NCBI GenBank assembly: GCA_947462695.1
Contig: CANHQC010000077.1
Location: forward strand, 1-8,375
Source of the DNA: Flavobacteriales bacterium
GTDB taxonomy: Bacteria > Bacteroidota > Bacteroidia > Flavobacteriales_D > Crocinitomicaceae
Reading direction: 5' to 3'
Length of the DNA: 8,375 bases
The translations under genes were made by a program, and so were the position numbers. This document shows, piece by piece, positions 1 through 5,304 of the stretch (positions are counted from its first letter, which is position 1; each line of letters starts with the position of its first letter). Under the pieces are notes generated by a model that was given only the letters and a program-made list of their open reading frames with translations, did no database searches and was not told where the DNA came from.

Positions 1-21
1 GTTACCAGTTACCAGTTACTA
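1..21. repeat. 7-bp tandem repeats, left end
   Basis: Three consecutive heptamers, GTTACCA, GTTACCA and GTTACTA, open the window. They may continue to the left of position 1. They lead straight into a partial copy of the long repeat described next. Similar heptamers in roughly the opposite orientation close the repeat region at 377-404. Confidence 0.7.
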
Positions 22-56
22 ATTGTGGAGTTTTCGTTTTGATGTTTTGATTTCTT
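14..56. repeat. partial third copy of the 116-bp repeat
   Basis: Bases 14-42 match the first 29 bases of the 116-bp repeat copies at 134 and 258 with one mismatch. The match then continues after skipping 17 nt of the full copy, at a GTTTTGA direct repeat, and is lost after about base 56. It looks like a decayed or deleted copy. Bases 57-133 are AT-rich and unique, except for another AGTTAC-type motif at 119-124. Confidence 0.6.
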
Positions 57-133
57 AGAATGGTTCTAAAAGTATGATCGAATTCAACAGTGAAGACAAA
101 AGACTTTCAAAAAATTACAGTTACAAATTTACC

Positions 134-249
134 AGTTACAAATTGTGGAGTTTTCGTTTTGAGCTTTTTATTTCTTCGATGTTTTGACATACACAAACCT
201 AATTGATGTTAACTTAGTTTTGTGTCCAAGATTTAATTGAGCTATTAGG
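134..249. repeat. 116-bp direct repeat, copy A
   Basis: This copy begins AGTTACAAATTGTGGAG and ends GAGCTATTAGG. It matches bases 258-373 over its full length with three mismatches (at 194, 223 and 245). The two copies are separated by 8 bases, giving a period of 124. The sequence is AT-rich with no open frame of note, so it is a non-coding repeat. No transposase or tRNA-like feature is present. Confidence 0.9.
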
Positions 250-257
250 CTATTAGG

Positions 258-373
258 AGTTACAAATTGTGGAGTTTTCGTTTTGAGCTTTTTATTTCTT
301 CGATGTTTTGACATACGCAAACCTAATTGATGTTAACTTAGTTTTATGTCCAAGATTTAATTGAGCTAATAGG
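258..373. repeat. 116-bp direct repeat, copy B
   Basis: Second near-identical copy of the 116-bp unit (113 of 116 identical to copy A). It is followed directly by the heptamer tract at 377-404. The high identity implies either recent tandem duplication or gene conversion. Nothing in it resembles a CRISPR: there are only two full copies, they are long, and the spacer is 8 bases. Confidence 0.9.
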
Positions 374-376
374 TTA

Positions 377-404
377 GTAACTAGTAATTAGTAACTCGTA
401 ACTA
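377..404. repeat. 7-bp tandem repeats, right end (inverted sense)
   Basis: Four consecutive heptamers, GTAACTA, GTAATTA, GTAACTC and GTAACTA. Their reverse complement (TAGTTAC) resembles the CAGTTAC-phase heptamers at the left end; for example AGTTACTAATT at 14-24 is an exact inverse of AATTAGTAACT at 386-396. The repeat region 1-408 therefore has loosely inverted heptamer ends. It lies just downstream of the DUF2452 gene and may form a hairpin in its 3' transcript. Confidence 0.7.
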
Positions 405-418
405 ATAGAAAAAAGCCA

Positions 419-874
419 TCAAATTGCGCTTTCAGCCGGCTTATCAAGAATGTCCCATGTATGGTCCGCCAGCAAATTCACAGTGGCTATCCATGTAAAT
501 GCCGCTCCCGATCGTCCCCATTGGTTTGGGCCGATGAGTGACAATAAATAGTTGCCGTTTTCTTTCTGATACAAATGATAAGTATGGTTGATCAACGGCT
601 CAAAGCGCATCTCGGCGGTGTAAATAAACTCGGAGATATTTTTTCGGTCTTGTAACTTCTTTGCTTGATCGGCCAACAATTGCATTTGCTCGTAAATCTG
701 ACTCAACTGCATGTCGGTCTGGTGTTCCATCGCAGAAAGTGCGCGGCCTTTAATCTTGCCTTGATCTTCAGGTTTAATGAGCGCACTACCCGCATGATGC
801 GCATATTCCAAGGAATGAGGATTCTCTGTAATCTTGTCCTTGTCAATCGGATTGATAAACTCTTTGTTGCTCAT
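419..874 (-). CDS. DUF2452 domain protein
   Basis: A 151-residue cytoplasmic protein of the DUF2452 family, which also includes human C1orf50; its function is unknown. The recognisable family features are an N-terminal NPIDKDKITENP segment followed by YAHHAGSALIKPED, an acidic/glutamine-rich helix (about residues 45-80) likely to form a coiled coil, and a C-terminal core with FEPLINHTYHLY and LLSLIGPNQWG. There is no signal peptide or membrane segment. I chose the ATG at 874 because family similarity begins there. An in-frame TTG at 913 would add 13 residues and start 4 bases after the upstream gene's stop. The gene follows the hydrolase on the same strand with a 43-bp gap and no clear promoter, so the two are probably co-transcribed. 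I recalled the family from memory and could not search for it. Confidence 0.85.
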   Translation of the reverse strand: MSNKEFINPIDKDKITENPHSLEYAHHAGSALIKPEDQGKIKGRALSAMEHQTDMQLSQIYEQMQLLADQAKKLQDRKNISEFIYTAEMRFEPLINHTYHLYQKENGNYLLSLIGPNQWGRSGAAFTWIATVNLLADHTWDILDKPAESAI

Positions 875-917
875 ATCTTGATAACCAACCAATCCTAAAT
901 AAAGTTCAACCAAGTGC

Positions 918-1703
918 TTATTTTAGCAAAATTCGTTCGTTGATAAAGCGGACAATTTTCTCCGTAATTCCTTTCAAATCTTCCAAATGTGGGTGATGTC
1001 CCAATCCAGGAATCATTTCGCATGTACAAGAATTTTTGATAGAGGATTGAATGATGTCCAATTGTCGTTGTGTTCCGTACTGGTCAAGCTGCCCTTGAAG
1101 AATAAGCGTAGGGGCAAGAATTTCTTGAATGTCACCAGAAATATTCCAATTTCGAAAAGCCGTTGATTGCCATGTTTCTGACCATGCCTTAAACAAGTAA
1201 TCTGTTTTCTCACCGTGATAATTCTTTAGTTTGTCGAGCTTACCTTCATTATAGGCAGAAACAGCAGGGCCAATCCCCGCAATGGTTTCGGGCTCATTGA
1301 TGACATGTGCGGCCATGGTTATGAGTCCAGCTATCCGTTTCGGAAAAGCATTGGCATAGAGCAGGGCAATGGAACCGCCGTCGGAATGACCAACGAGTAT
1401 TATTTTCTTCTCTGGGGGGAGAAGAGCTTCGATGAATTGTGGGAGTTCACTTAGCGCATACTGGTGCAAATAGCGCTCGTCGCGTATTACTGAAAGTGGA
1501 GAAGATTCACCATGCCCTTGTCGTTCGTAGACAATCCCATTCAATCCAACCGATTTGCATAGCGTTGTCGGAAAATTTCGCCATTGTGGAATCGAACCCA
1601 AGGCCTCGTGAAGAAAAACAACGACGAGATCATCCCTATCCGTTGTTGGTACAGGGATCGGTTCAAAGTTCAAGTGAATGGTGTCGAGTCGGAGAATGGG
1701 CAT
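918..1703 (-). CDS. alpha/beta-fold hydrolase
   Basis: A soluble serine hydrolase of the alpha/beta fold, 261 residues from the ATG at 1703. In order it shows the strand and oxyanion loop FLHEALGS (about 30-37), VYERQGHGES (58-67), the nucleophile elbow GHSDGG with Ser107, the acid Asp207 in LQGQLDQYGT, and the catalytic His in GLGHHPH (His236 the likeliest). The triad and length fit the family; the substrate cannot be read from the sequence. It has no signal peptide. An alternative ATG at 1721 adds MNPFFF, but that codon lies inside the terminator hairpin of efp and is less likely. The DUF2452 gene follows 43 bp downstream. No promoter is evident between efp and this gene, so expression may need read-through of the terminator. 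Confidence 0.88.
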   Translation of the reverse strand: MPILRLDTIHLNFEPIPVPTTDRDDLVVVFLHEALGSIPQWRNFPTTLCKSVGLNGIVYERQGHGESSPLSVIRDERYLHQYALSELPQFIEALLPPEKKIILVGHSDGGSIALLYANAFPKRIAGLITMAAHVINEPETIAGIGPAVSAYNEGKLDKLKNYHGEKTDYLFKAWSETWQSTAFRNWNISGDIQEILAPTLILQGQLDQYGTQRQLDIIQSSIKNSCTCEMIPGLGHHPHLEDLKGITEKIVRFINERILLK

Positions 1704-1732
1704 AAAAAAAAAGGGATTCATTTGAACCCCTT
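1704..1732 (-). terminator. rho-independent terminator after efp
   Basis: Read on the minus strand, AAGGGGTTC (1732-1724) and GAATCCCTT (1719-1711) form a 9-bp stem with one G-T wobble and the 4-base loop AAAT. The T-run covers 1712-1704, nine T including the two that can pair in the stem. It lies 21 bases after the efp stop. The first base after the T-run starts the ATG of the hydrolase at 1703. Confidence 0.8.
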
Positions 1733-1753
1733 CGTATATCTGTTTGAATCGTA

Positions 1754-2320
1754 TTAGTTTTTTACACGTTCAACGTAAACTCCGGTGCGCGTGTCGATTT
1801 TGATCACTTCACCGTTGTCGATGAACAAAGGAACTTTTACCTCAGCGCCTGTAGCGATGGTAGCTGGTTTCATGGAGTTTGTTGCTGTATCTCCTTTAAC
1901 ACCCGGCTCTGTATAGGTCACCTCAGAAATAATGTACATCGGCAAATCAACAACGAGTGGCGTTTCTTCTTCAGCATGGAATAAGATGTTACAGATCATT
2001 CCTTCTTGCAAGAATTTGGGTTTTTCAACCATTTTCCCTGGGATATTTACTTGCTCAAATGATTCATTGTTCATGAAAACATAGTCATCACTTTCTTGAT
2101 ACAAGTACTGGTATTCACGGTTTTCAATGCGCACCGTTTCAATCTTGTGTCCCGCAGAGAAGGTATGGTCGAGTACTTTTCCTGATTCAATCTGACGCAT
2201 TTTTGTGCGCACAAAAGCAGGACCTTTACCCGGTTTCACGTGTTGGAATTCAATAATTTGAAATAATTTTTCGTTGTGCTTGATGCACAATCCGTTTTTG
2301 ATATCTGCTGTTGTTGCCAT
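1754..2320 (-). CDS. efp: translation elongation factor P
   Basis: EF-P, 188 residues, full length. It binds ribosomes stalled between the P and E sites at consecutive prolines and promotes peptide-bond formation. The N-terminal KOW-like domain carries the tip loop HVKPGKGPAF, with Lys32 in the position of E. coli Lys34. The middle OB domain spans about residues 65-125. The C-terminal OB domain carries the family signature from about 143 to the end (GDTATNSMKPATIATG, VPLFIDNGEVIKIDTRTG). Whether Lys32 is modified in this organism cannot be told; no modification gene is in the window. The ATG at 2320 lies 20 bp from a good promoter and gives the normal N-terminus. A terminator follows the stop. 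Confidence 0.98.
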   Translation of the reverse strand: MATTADIKNGLCIKHNEKLFQIIEFQHVKPGKGPAFVRTKMRQIESGKVLDHTFSAGHKIETVRIENREYQYLYQESDDYVFMNNESFEQVNIPGKMVEKPKFLQEGMICNILFHAEEETPLVVDLPMYIISEVTYTEPGVKGDTATNSMKPATIATGAEVKVPLFIDNGEVIKIDTRTGVYVERVKN

Positions 2321-2340
2321 GCTTAAATTTTTCGACGTCG

Positions 2341-2370
2341 CAAAGATAGGATAATCGGTAAAAAATCAAA
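2341..2370 (-). promoter_or_regulatory. Bacteroidota-type promoter of efp
   Basis: On the minus strand TTTG (2370-2367) is followed after 18 bp by TATCTTTG (2348-2341), a full match to the TAnnTTTG element used by the Bacteroidota primary sigma factor. Transcription would start near 2333-2336, giving a leader of about 13-16 nt before the ATG at 2320. The palindrome CGACGTCG (2333-2340) sits at the predicted start site. Confidence 0.7.
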
Positions 2371-2441
2371 TCTCTTTTTCTTGTCAAGTTGCTGGAATGA
2401 TAAAAATGAGAAGAAAGAAATGGTCAAGTAAGTAGATTTAG

Positions 2442-2449
2442 TATTTTCG
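2442..2449 (+). promoter_or_regulatory. possible -7 element of the LapA-domain gene
   Basis: TATTTTCG matches TAnnTTTG at 7 of 8 positions and lies 16 bp before the ATG at 2466, the same geometry as the efp promoter. No convincing TTTG -33 element is seen 18-21 bp upstream, so this is weak. Confidence 0.3.
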
Positions 2450-2465
2450 TTCTCAAATACATAAC

Positions 2466-2822
2466 ATGGAAGAATACTGGGAAAATCTATCGTTTGCTGG
2501 AAAAGCTAAATTTATAATTAGTGTAGTCATTGGTACATTGACGATTGTTTTGGCAACATTGAATTGGACTGAGATTCAAGTGCACCTGATTTTTTGGAAA
2601 CCAACGATTCCACTGAGTTTGATTATTCTAGGGTCAATTGTGGGCGGATACGCCATTTCATATGTGTTTGCATACCGCAAATTCAAGTCGAAAGACAATG
2701 AACTCGATCAATTGAAGTCGCAAACATCTAGAGTTCAAGAGTTGGAATCCCAAGTGAAATCATTGCAGCAACAAGTGGAACAACTGAAAATTGTTTCTGA
2801 GAACGACGTTGAACCATCCTAA
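2466..2822 (+). CDS. LapA-domain (DUF1049) inner-membrane protein
   Basis: A 118-residue membrane protein. It has two hydrophobic segments (about residues 14-33 and 46-70) separated by NWTEIQVHLIFWKPTIPLS, which matches the LapA/DUF1049 pattern (polar N and Q, VxLxFW, then a second helix starting at PLS). After the second helix come the basic stretch YRKFKSK and a heptad-type coiled coil rich in Leu, Gln and Glu (about 77-110), ending in a short acidic tail. In gammaproteobacteria LapA works with LapB in lipopolysaccharide assembly. No lapB is nearby, and a role here is only inferred. It is the only plus-strand gene in the left half, divergent from efp (145-bp shared upstream region) and convergent with the repeat protein, with 17 bp between stops. 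Confidence 0.85.
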   Translation: MEEYWENLSFAGKAKFIISVVIGTLTIVLATLNWTEIQVHLIFWKPTIPLSLIILGSIVGGYAISYVFAYRKFKSKDNELDQLKSQTSRVQELESQVKSLQQQVEQLKIVSENDVEPS

Positions 2823-2839
2823 TGGGATTTTTCGGTACT

Positions 2840-3235
2840 TTATAAAAAGAAGAAAAAGAAAAAGAGGGCTGCGTCTTCACCGCGGACGGATTCGTAATAG
2901 CCAATCGTTGAGCGTGAGCCGTTCATGGCACGACCATCTTCGATGTAGCCAATCGTTGAGCGCGAACCATTCATCACTCGGCCATTTTCAATGTATCCAA
3001 TGGTCGAACGTGAACCATTCATCACACGACCATTCTCAATGTATCCAATTGTCGAACGTGAACCATTCATGATTCGGCCGTTTTCAATGTAACCAATGGT
3101 TGATCTCGAACCGTTCATGACGCGACCATTTTCGATGTAACCAACAGTACTGCGTGACCCGTCCATCATGCGTTGTGCATTTAACTGAATAGTAACACCA
3201 AGTACAAATAGAATTAGGGCAATTGATTTTTTCAT
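2840..3235 (-). CDS. secreted 16-residue-repeat protein, beta-flower-like
   Basis: A 131-residue protein with a Sec signal peptide (MKK, hydrophobic core, likely cleavage after LNA or before QRMM near residue 20-22). Six tandem 16-residue units follow (residues 24-119), with consensus MNGSRSTIGYIENGRV. The tail reads GEDAALFFFFFFL. The repeat spacing and the GxxxGYI...NGR pattern resemble proteins called '5-fold beta-flower' in Bacteroidota, in which each short repeat contributes a beta hairpin to a closed ring. That assignment is from memory and tentative, and six units rather than five are present. It has no catalytic motif, no lipobox and no T9SS sorting domain. It lies 55 bp downstream of the FkbM gene on the same strand, with no obvious promoter of its own. 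Confidence 0.8.
   Translation of the reverse strand: MKKSIALILFVLGVTIQLNAQRMMDGSRSTVGYIENGRVMNGSRSTIGYIENGRIMNGSRSTIGYIENGRVMNGSRSTIGYIENGRVMNGSRSTIGYIEDGRAMNGSRSTIGYYESVRGEDAALFFFFFFL
2879..3166 (-). repeat. six 48-bp coding repeats
   Basis: Six in-frame 48-bp units encode residues 24-119 of the secreted repeat protein. The protein units are almost identical, but the DNA units differ at many third positions. Ser is encoded by TCN in some units and AGT in the first, and Arg by CGN in most and AGA in one. The first and last units are the most divergent. Confidence 0.9.
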
Positions 3236-3290
3236 TTTAGTGAATTAAAGAGTTGAAAGAGTGAGGTTAATAAAAATAGGAAGAAAGTCC

Positions 3291-4040
3291 TCAGTTGAAT
3301 AGTTCGATTTTGCTTTTGTGTACAAATAAAAAATCACCTTCTTCCTGTTGTGTGCCATTTTCTTGAACAATTTTTCCGTTGACAATCCCATATTGAACAA
3401 AGTCCAATTCGGAAAACAACTGGCACATTTCGTCTACATTTTTTGGTGCAATCTCAATTTGGACAATGGGTTTGAATCGGTCGAGTAACGGAGATATTTC
3501 TTTGAACACATTCAATTCATACCCTTCGATGTCACATTTGATGTAATCAATTCGCGCTAAGTCCCCTAATAATTCAGACCCTTTTACAATCTTCACTTCC
3601 TTTGTATCGTGTTGTTTTTGCTCGTCCTCACTTTCGGCAATATGTGGCAATCCCGTGCGGATCATCCCGTTTGATTTAGGAAGAACCATGGTTATCTTAC
3701 CTTCTTCTGTACCTAATGCCACATTGTATCGAACGGAATTGGAATAGCGCTTCATGAAAGCATCCAACACCTCGAAAAATTGAGGTACTGGTTCAATGGA
3801 AACCACTTTCCCTTTGTTCGCCAAGCGGGCAAAATTCTTTGAAAAATATCCGAGATTGGCGCCAATATCAATAACGGTATAATCGGGTTTAATGAGCTTT
3901 TTGACCGCATAGTGAAATTTGAACCTTTTGTCATTTTTCAAAAGTCCCAGGTCGTACAAGAGGTAAAATGACCGATGCAGAATACGTAAGTATTGTCGTT
4001 CAGAAAGCAGTGTGTACAGTATCTTTTTAATCCATTGCAT
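3291..4040 (-). CDS. FkbM-family SAM-dependent methyltransferase
   Basis: A 249-residue cytosolic methyltransferase of the FkbM type, which O-methylates sugars or polyketide/glycan hydroxyls; the substrate here is unknown. SAM-binding motif I is VIDIGANLGYFS (residues 56-67), the acidic ribose contact is SIEPVP (81-86), and the family hallmark DYIKCDIEGYE is at 165-175. The C-terminal strand is GDFLFVHK. An N-terminal basic, aromatic-rich helix (about 1-32) precedes the Rossmann core and has no clear signal-peptide cleavage site. I chose the ATG at 4040; an in-frame TTG at 4082 would add 14 residues. A promoter-like TATCTTCG immediately upstream supports the ATG. No glycosyltransferases or other glycan genes are in the window. 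Confidence 0.9.
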   Translation of the reverse strand: MQWIKKILYTLLSERQYLRILHRSFYLLYDLGLLKNDKRFKFHYAVKKLIKPDYTVIDIGANLGYFSKNFARLANKGKVVSIEPVPQFFEVLDAFMKRYSNSVRYNVALGTEEGKITMVLPKSNGMIRTGLPHIAESEDEQKQHDTKEVKIVKGSELLGDLARIDYIKCDIEGYELNVFKEISPLLDRFKPIVQIEIAPKNVDEMCQLFSELDFVQYGIVNGKIVQENGTQQEEGDFLFVHKSKIELFN

Positions 4041-4046
4041 AGGATG

Positions 4047-4054
4047 CGAAGATA
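4047..4054 (-). promoter_or_regulatory. possible -7 element of the FkbM gene
   Basis: TATCTTCG on the minus strand matches TAnnTTTG at 7 of 8 positions and ends 6 bases before the ATG at 4040, implying an almost leaderless mRNA. The nearest TTG upstream (4082-4080) is 25 bp away, longer than usual, so the call is tentative. Confidence 0.35.
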
Positions 4055-4149
4055 GGGAATAATTGAAAGTTACACCGTGCAAGCGAGATGAGAAGATTAA
4101 ACTTTAGGTCGAGTAGGTATTAGAGGATAGACTTTTCGTACTTTTACAT

Positions 4150-4386
4150 CACGAGTACAACCTCAAAGAAGGTGCAGTGACTCGATCCACCAAAAGTGGA
4201 GCCCATGCAGTATCATCTTGAAGCTTACAATTTTTGACCTTCAGGAGAGTCTCAGGCAAGCAATGGCGGGCTGCAACTCGAGCAATCGAGTAGAGAAGAA
4301 ATTCGAACAGCAGATTACAACGATTGTCGGCAATCCTAATCGTGTTTTCTGAAGCTTCGGAAAACAAGGCTGCATGGGTTTTTTTC
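4150..4386 (+). ncRNA. candidate structured small RNA, unidentified
   Basis: This stretch has no believable protein gene but much complementary sequence on the plus strand. Hairpins in order: ACCT/AGGT (4160-4173) inside CGAGT/ACTCG (4152-4156 with 4180-4184); TCCAC/GTGGA with loop CAAAA (4186-4200); ACTCGA/TCGAGT closed by a GCAA tetraloop (4276-4291); GATTG/CAATC with loop TCGG (4322-4335); and TTTTCTGA/TCGGAAAA (4345-4364). CCCATGCAG (4202-4210) is the exact reverse complement of CTGCATGGG (4370-4378), which runs straight into TTTTTTTCTTTT, like a terminal closing stem plus U-run. AAGCTT segments at 4221 and 4352 could extend the stem. TACTTTTA at 4139-4146 is a 7-of-8 match to a -7 element and predicts a start near 4150. 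The tail converges with the porP-like gene. I do not recognise the family; RNase P and tmRNA signatures are absent, and a 6S-like RNA is only a possibility from size and closing stem. Confidence 0.45.
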
Positions 4387-4388
4387 TT

Positions 4389-5294
4389 TTAAAATTTTGG
4401 AATTCCTTCCACTTCACTTTTTTCTTTTAATTCAAAATGAAGCATGAACTCATGGCTTCCAAATTGATAGTGAAACAAACCATTTATAGGGAATTCATAG
4501 GAATAACCAATGAGCAATTGTTGTTTAATTTGAACCAAACCATTTATTCCGAGACCCTCGTGGAATCTATAGTTGAGACCACCAAAAAGTTTATCACGGT
4601 AAATACATGTAGCATTAAGGTCTATGGTCAGGGGTACATGCGGGACATATTTTAAAAGGGAAGCGACCTTCAATTTAAGCGGTGCATTTAATGTGAAGTC
4701 ATAACTGCCTGATAGATAATAATGTGGTTTGCTGAATGCCAATAGGAGTTGACTTGAACTTGCTTTATTCGGCAAAATGTGTGGGACAGAAAACCCAATA
4801 AAATGTTTCTTTCCTGAATAACTTATTCCGAAGCCCGGGGTTAATTGTGTGAGCGCTTGTTGGGTAATAAATGGATCGTCAGGGTCATTAACCATGGCAT
4901 CGCTAAAGTCACAGCTGTATTGATTCAAACCGAGAGATAGGCCTAGACGCAAATGATCTCGGTTGGCGTTCAGCGAAAGTGCACTGGCAAAAATCAAGTC
5001 AATTTCTGTTTTTTTTCGTTTGCCAATTTGGTCGTGCTTAAAATTTGCCCCAATCCCTGTCTGATTCTTTGATAAAGCCGAATGAATGCTGAAGAGCTGA
5101 GTTCTTGGTGCTCCAGCATATTGAATCCATTGAAAGCGACCTAGGGCACTAGCACTCAGTTTTCCTTGACTACCAGCGAAGGCGGGATTGTACGCAAGTG
5201 GGTTGTATTGGTAAAAGGAGATCTGCTCCTCCTGTTGCCCAAAGACTGGATTCAGCAGAAGAAAGACCATAGCGAAGCAGATTGTTTTTTGCAT
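4389..5294 (-). CDS. PorP/SprF-family type IX secretion membrane protein
   Basis: An outer-membrane beta-barrel protein of the PorP/SprF family, 301 residues. It has a signal peptide (about 1-19, ending VFGQ). The family's N-terminal signature follows as QISFYQYNPLAYNPAFAGS (24-42), then the conserved RFQWIQYAGAPRTQLFSIH (53-71) and GIGANFKHDQIG (80-91). Alternating hydrophobic strands continue to the C-terminal SHEFMLHFEL, then a short charged tail. SprF-type proteins partner specific T9SS cargo: SprF is needed for surface display of SprB in Flavobacterium. This gene starts 10 bp after the stop of a type B cargo gene on the same strand, so it is probably the dedicated partner of that protein. 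The family has many paralogues per genome, so I give no symbol. Confidence 0.93.
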   Translation of the reverse strand: MQKTICFAMVFLLLNPVFGQQEEQISFYQYNPLAYNPAFAGSQGKLSASALGRFQWIQYAGAPRTQLFSIHSALSKNQTGIGANFKHDQIGKRKKTEIDLIFASALSLNANRDHLRLGLSLGLNQYSCDFSDAMVNDPDDPFITQQALTQLTPGFGISYSGKKHFIGFSVPHILPNKASSSQLLLAFSKPHYYLSGSYDFTLNAPLKLKVASLLKYVPHVPLTIDLNATCIYRDKLFGGLNYRFHEGLGINGLVQIKQQLLIGYSYEFPINGLFHYQFGSHEFMLHFELKEKSEVEGIPKF

Positions 5295-5304
5295 GATTTT
5301 CAGG

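Noticed and set aside
134..373. CRISPR array
   Set aside because: Only two full repeats of 116 bp separated by 8 bases, with no spacers of normal size and no cas genes.
409..441. Terminator after the DUF2452 gene (minus strand, AGCC/GGCT then six T)
   Set aside because: The stem is only 4 bp with a loop of about 20 bases; too weak to call, although the T-run is suggestive.
1439..1705. Plus-strand open frame opposite the hydrolase
   Set aside because: Antisense to the catalytic core of a clear alpha/beta hydrolase, with an Arg-rich composition typical of a shadow frame.
2815..2835. Terminator after the LapA-domain gene (ATCC/GGAT then five T)
   Set aside because: A 4-bp stem that overlaps the stop codon and a short T-run; not distinguishable from chance.
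2791..3072. Plus-strand open frame rich in His, Ser and Arg repeats
   Set aside because: It is the antisense of the 48-bp coding repeats; the minus-strand frame has a signal peptide and synonymous substitution pattern, so it is the real gene.
4149..4367. 72-codon minus-strand open frame with a TTG start
   Set aside because: No signal, motif or recognisable family, weak start and no promoter. It lies wholly inside the proposed plus-strand structured RNA, whose inverted repeats explain the sequence better.
4150..4386. RNase P RNA or tmRNA
   Set aside because: The conserved RNase P core (GAGGAAAGUCC and ACAGA type segments) and the tmRNA tRNA-like ends with CCA are absent, and the region is too short for either.
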